Assembly (NCBI GenBank): GCA_946478975.1 | Contig: CAMLEO010000198.1 | Location: 1 to 13,766, forward strand | DNA: 13,766 nucleotides | Direction: 5' to 3' | Origin: an uncultured Steroidobacter sp. | GTDB lineage: Bacteria; Pseudomonadota; Gammaproteobacteria; Steroidobacterales; Steroidobacteraceae | Shown here: positions 12,990 through 13,766 of the stretch, piece after piece | Numbering within the stretch: position 1 is the stretch's first letter | How the letters are laid out: the number at the start of each line of letters is the position of its first letter | Made by a program: the position numbers and the translations under genes | The notes under the pieces: model-generated | Databases searched by the model: none | Told to the model about the DNA's origin: nothing | The model's input: the letters and a program-made list of their open reading frames with translations, nothing else

Positions 12990-13559
12990 TCACTGCGACG
13001 GCCGGTCGGTCATGACGATCTGGCCGTCGCGCCAGTCGATGTCCCGGAAGTGCGCCAGCTCGCGGCCCAGGCGGCGGTCTTCGAGATAGCGGCGTAAGGC
13101 GAACTCCACGCTCAGGAAGGCGAGATCGCTCCAGGGGATCTCCTCCTCGGCGTATAGCTGCGATTCCAGGCTCTCCGGCCCGACGCCGAACGACGGGTCA
13201 GTGAGCGTCGCGCGGAACATGATGTGCACCTGGTGGGCGCGTAACACGTTCACGATCGCCAGCAGCGAGCCGATTTTCACGTGCGCCAGCGCTTCCTCCA
13301 TCGCCTCGCGGGCGGCCGCGTCCTGCACCGATTCGCCGTTTTCCATGAAGCCCGCCGGCGTGGTCCAGAAGCCGTGGCGCGGCTCGATCGCGCGTTTGCA
13401 GAGCAGGATCTTGCCTTCGCTCTCGATCACGCAGCCCGCAATGATGCGCGGGTTTTCGTAATGGATGGTGCCGCAGCTGTCGCAGACAAAACGCGGCAGA
13501 TGATCGCCTGCCGGGATTTTCGAGGTTACGGAATGGCCGCAGGCGGAGCAAAACTTCAT
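12990..13559 (-). CDS. NUDIX hydrolase with N-terminal zinc ribbon
   Basis: This 189-residue protein has a small zinc ribbon at 1-31 (Cys4, Cys7, Cys26 and Cys29 in FCSACGHS and VCDSCG) followed by a NUDIX domain from about 35. The NUDIX box reads Gly70-x5-Glu76-x7-Arg84-Glu85-x2-Glu88-Glu89, so the metal-binding glutamates are intact, but the usual glycine two residues after the last Glu is Leu. Such proteins hydrolyse nucleoside diphosphates linked to another group (NADH, ADP-ribose, FAD and similar); the substrate cannot be told here. It is too short for NudC. ATG 13559 is chosen because MKFCSACG is the family's N-terminus. There is no Shine-Dalgarno, and a TATACT -10 lies only ten bases upstream. 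Confidence 0.88.
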   Translation of the reverse strand: MKFCSACGHSVTSKIPAGDHLPRFVCDSCGTIHYENPRIIAGCVIESEGKILLCKRAIEPRHGFWTTPAGFMENGESVQDAAAREAMEEALAHVKIGSLLAIVNVLRAHQVHIMFRATLTDPSFGVGPESLESQLYAEEEIPWSDLAFLSVEFALRRYLEDRRLGRELAHFRDIDWRDGQIVMTDRPSQ

Positions 13560-13568
13560 GAGGCAGGC

Positions 13569-13576
13569 AGTATAGT
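13569..13576. promoter_or_regulatory. Overlapping divergent -10 elements for the NUDIX gene and glcB
   Basis: AGTATAGT reads TATACT on the minus strand (13574-13569) and TATAGT on the plus strand (13571-13576), each five of six to the sigma-70 -10. The minus-strand start would fall near 13562, only a few bases before the NUDIX ATG. The plus-strand start would fall near 13583, leaving about 27 bases before glcB. Neither has a good -35. Confidence 0.4.
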
Positions 13577-13609
13577 GCGCGACGGGCCCGATCCGCAGAG
13601 AGAACATCA

Positions 13610-13766
13610 ATGAGCGCGAGAATCACGATTGGCGCATTGGCGATTTCGGCGGAACTGCACGCATTCGTGCAACGAGCGCTGGCCGGCACCGGCATCGAGT
13701 CGGAGGCACTCTGGCGCGGGCTGGAACGCATCCTGGCCCAGTTCTCACCACGGAATGAGCAGCTGT
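13610..13766 (+). CDS. glcB: Malate synthase G, N-terminal fragment cut by the right edge
   Basis: The 52 visible residues begin MSARITIGALAIS and include AGTGIESEALWRGLERILAQ and FSPRNEQL. This follows the N-terminus of E. coli GlcB (LPGTGLDAAAFWRNFDEIV, then APENRQLL) closely and without gaps. The full enzyme, about 720 residues, condenses glyoxylate with acetyl-CoA to malate in the glyoxylate shunt or glycolate use. The active site lies beyond the window. The ATG at 13610 is preceded by a purine-rich AGAGAGAA, and the gene is divergent from the NUDIX gene across 50 bases. Confidence 0.85.
   Translation, partial: MSARITIGALAISAELHAFVQRALAGTGIESEALWRGLERILAQFSPRNEQL

Noticed and set aside
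1..13766. CRISPR arrays, tandem repeats, tRNA or rRNA genes, transposases, defence or toxin genes
   Set aside because: I looked on both strands and found none; all gaps between genes are shorter than 260 bases and hold only short palindromes and hairpins.

Overview
This window reads as ordinary chromosome of a high-GC gammaproteobacterium. The evidence is a XerD very close to the E. coli protein followed by a DsbC-type isomerase (the enterobacterial xerD-dsbC order), a 7Fe ferredoxin of the Azotobacter FdI type, and the start of a malate synthase G. I see no tRNA, rRNA, CRISPR array, insertion sequence or phage gene. A member of the Steroidobacter/Nevskia side of the class is a guess, not something the sequence proves. 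No stretch longer than 300 bases lacks a gene.

Layout. (1) Bases 1-4484, minus strand: a leucine/isovalerate (liu) operon, isovaleryl-CoA dehydrogenase (liuA), methylcrotonyl-CoA carboxylase beta subunit (liuB) and methylglutaconyl-CoA hydratase (liuC). After a gap holding a palindrome and a possible promoter come a short-chain dehydrogenase and the first codons of another gene at the left edge. (2) Bases 4485-5441: a divergent GntR/FCD regulator. A 13-bp palindrome covers the predicted liuA -10 element, so this protein is the obvious candidate liu regulator. (3) Bases 5490-8895, minus strand: a Tat-signal arginase-family protein, leucine dehydrogenase and an acetyl-CoA acetyltransferase-type thiolase. 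(4) Bases 8957-10394: a CGNR zinc-finger regulator divergent from the arginase-family gene and convergent, with a 1-bp gap, with a PlsC-type acyltransferase. (5) Bases 10395-12419: a 258-bp divergent spacer with a CRP-like site, then xerD and dsbC. (6) Bases 12420-13766: a pair of strong hairpins, fdxA and a zinc-ribbon NUDIX hydrolase on the minus strand, and divergently the first 157 bases of glcB.

How the parts fit (inference from known pathways). Leucine dehydrogenase deaminates leucine. A branched-chain keto-acid dehydrogenase, not seen here, would make isovaleryl-CoA. LiuA, LiuB (with a biotin subunit LiuD outside the window) and LiuC carry it to HMG-CoA, and LiuE (also not seen) would give acetyl-CoA plus acetoacetate. 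The thiolase can cleave acetoacetyl-CoA, and malate synthase could assimilate the acetyl-CoA.

I did not find a clearly new multi-gene system. The points most worth a second look are regulatory: the divergent GntR regulator that lacks the usual FCD metal ligands together with its candidate operator, several perfect or near-perfect palindromes ahead of catabolic genes, and a Tat-exported arginase-like protein with a cysteine in place of one metal-binding histidine.
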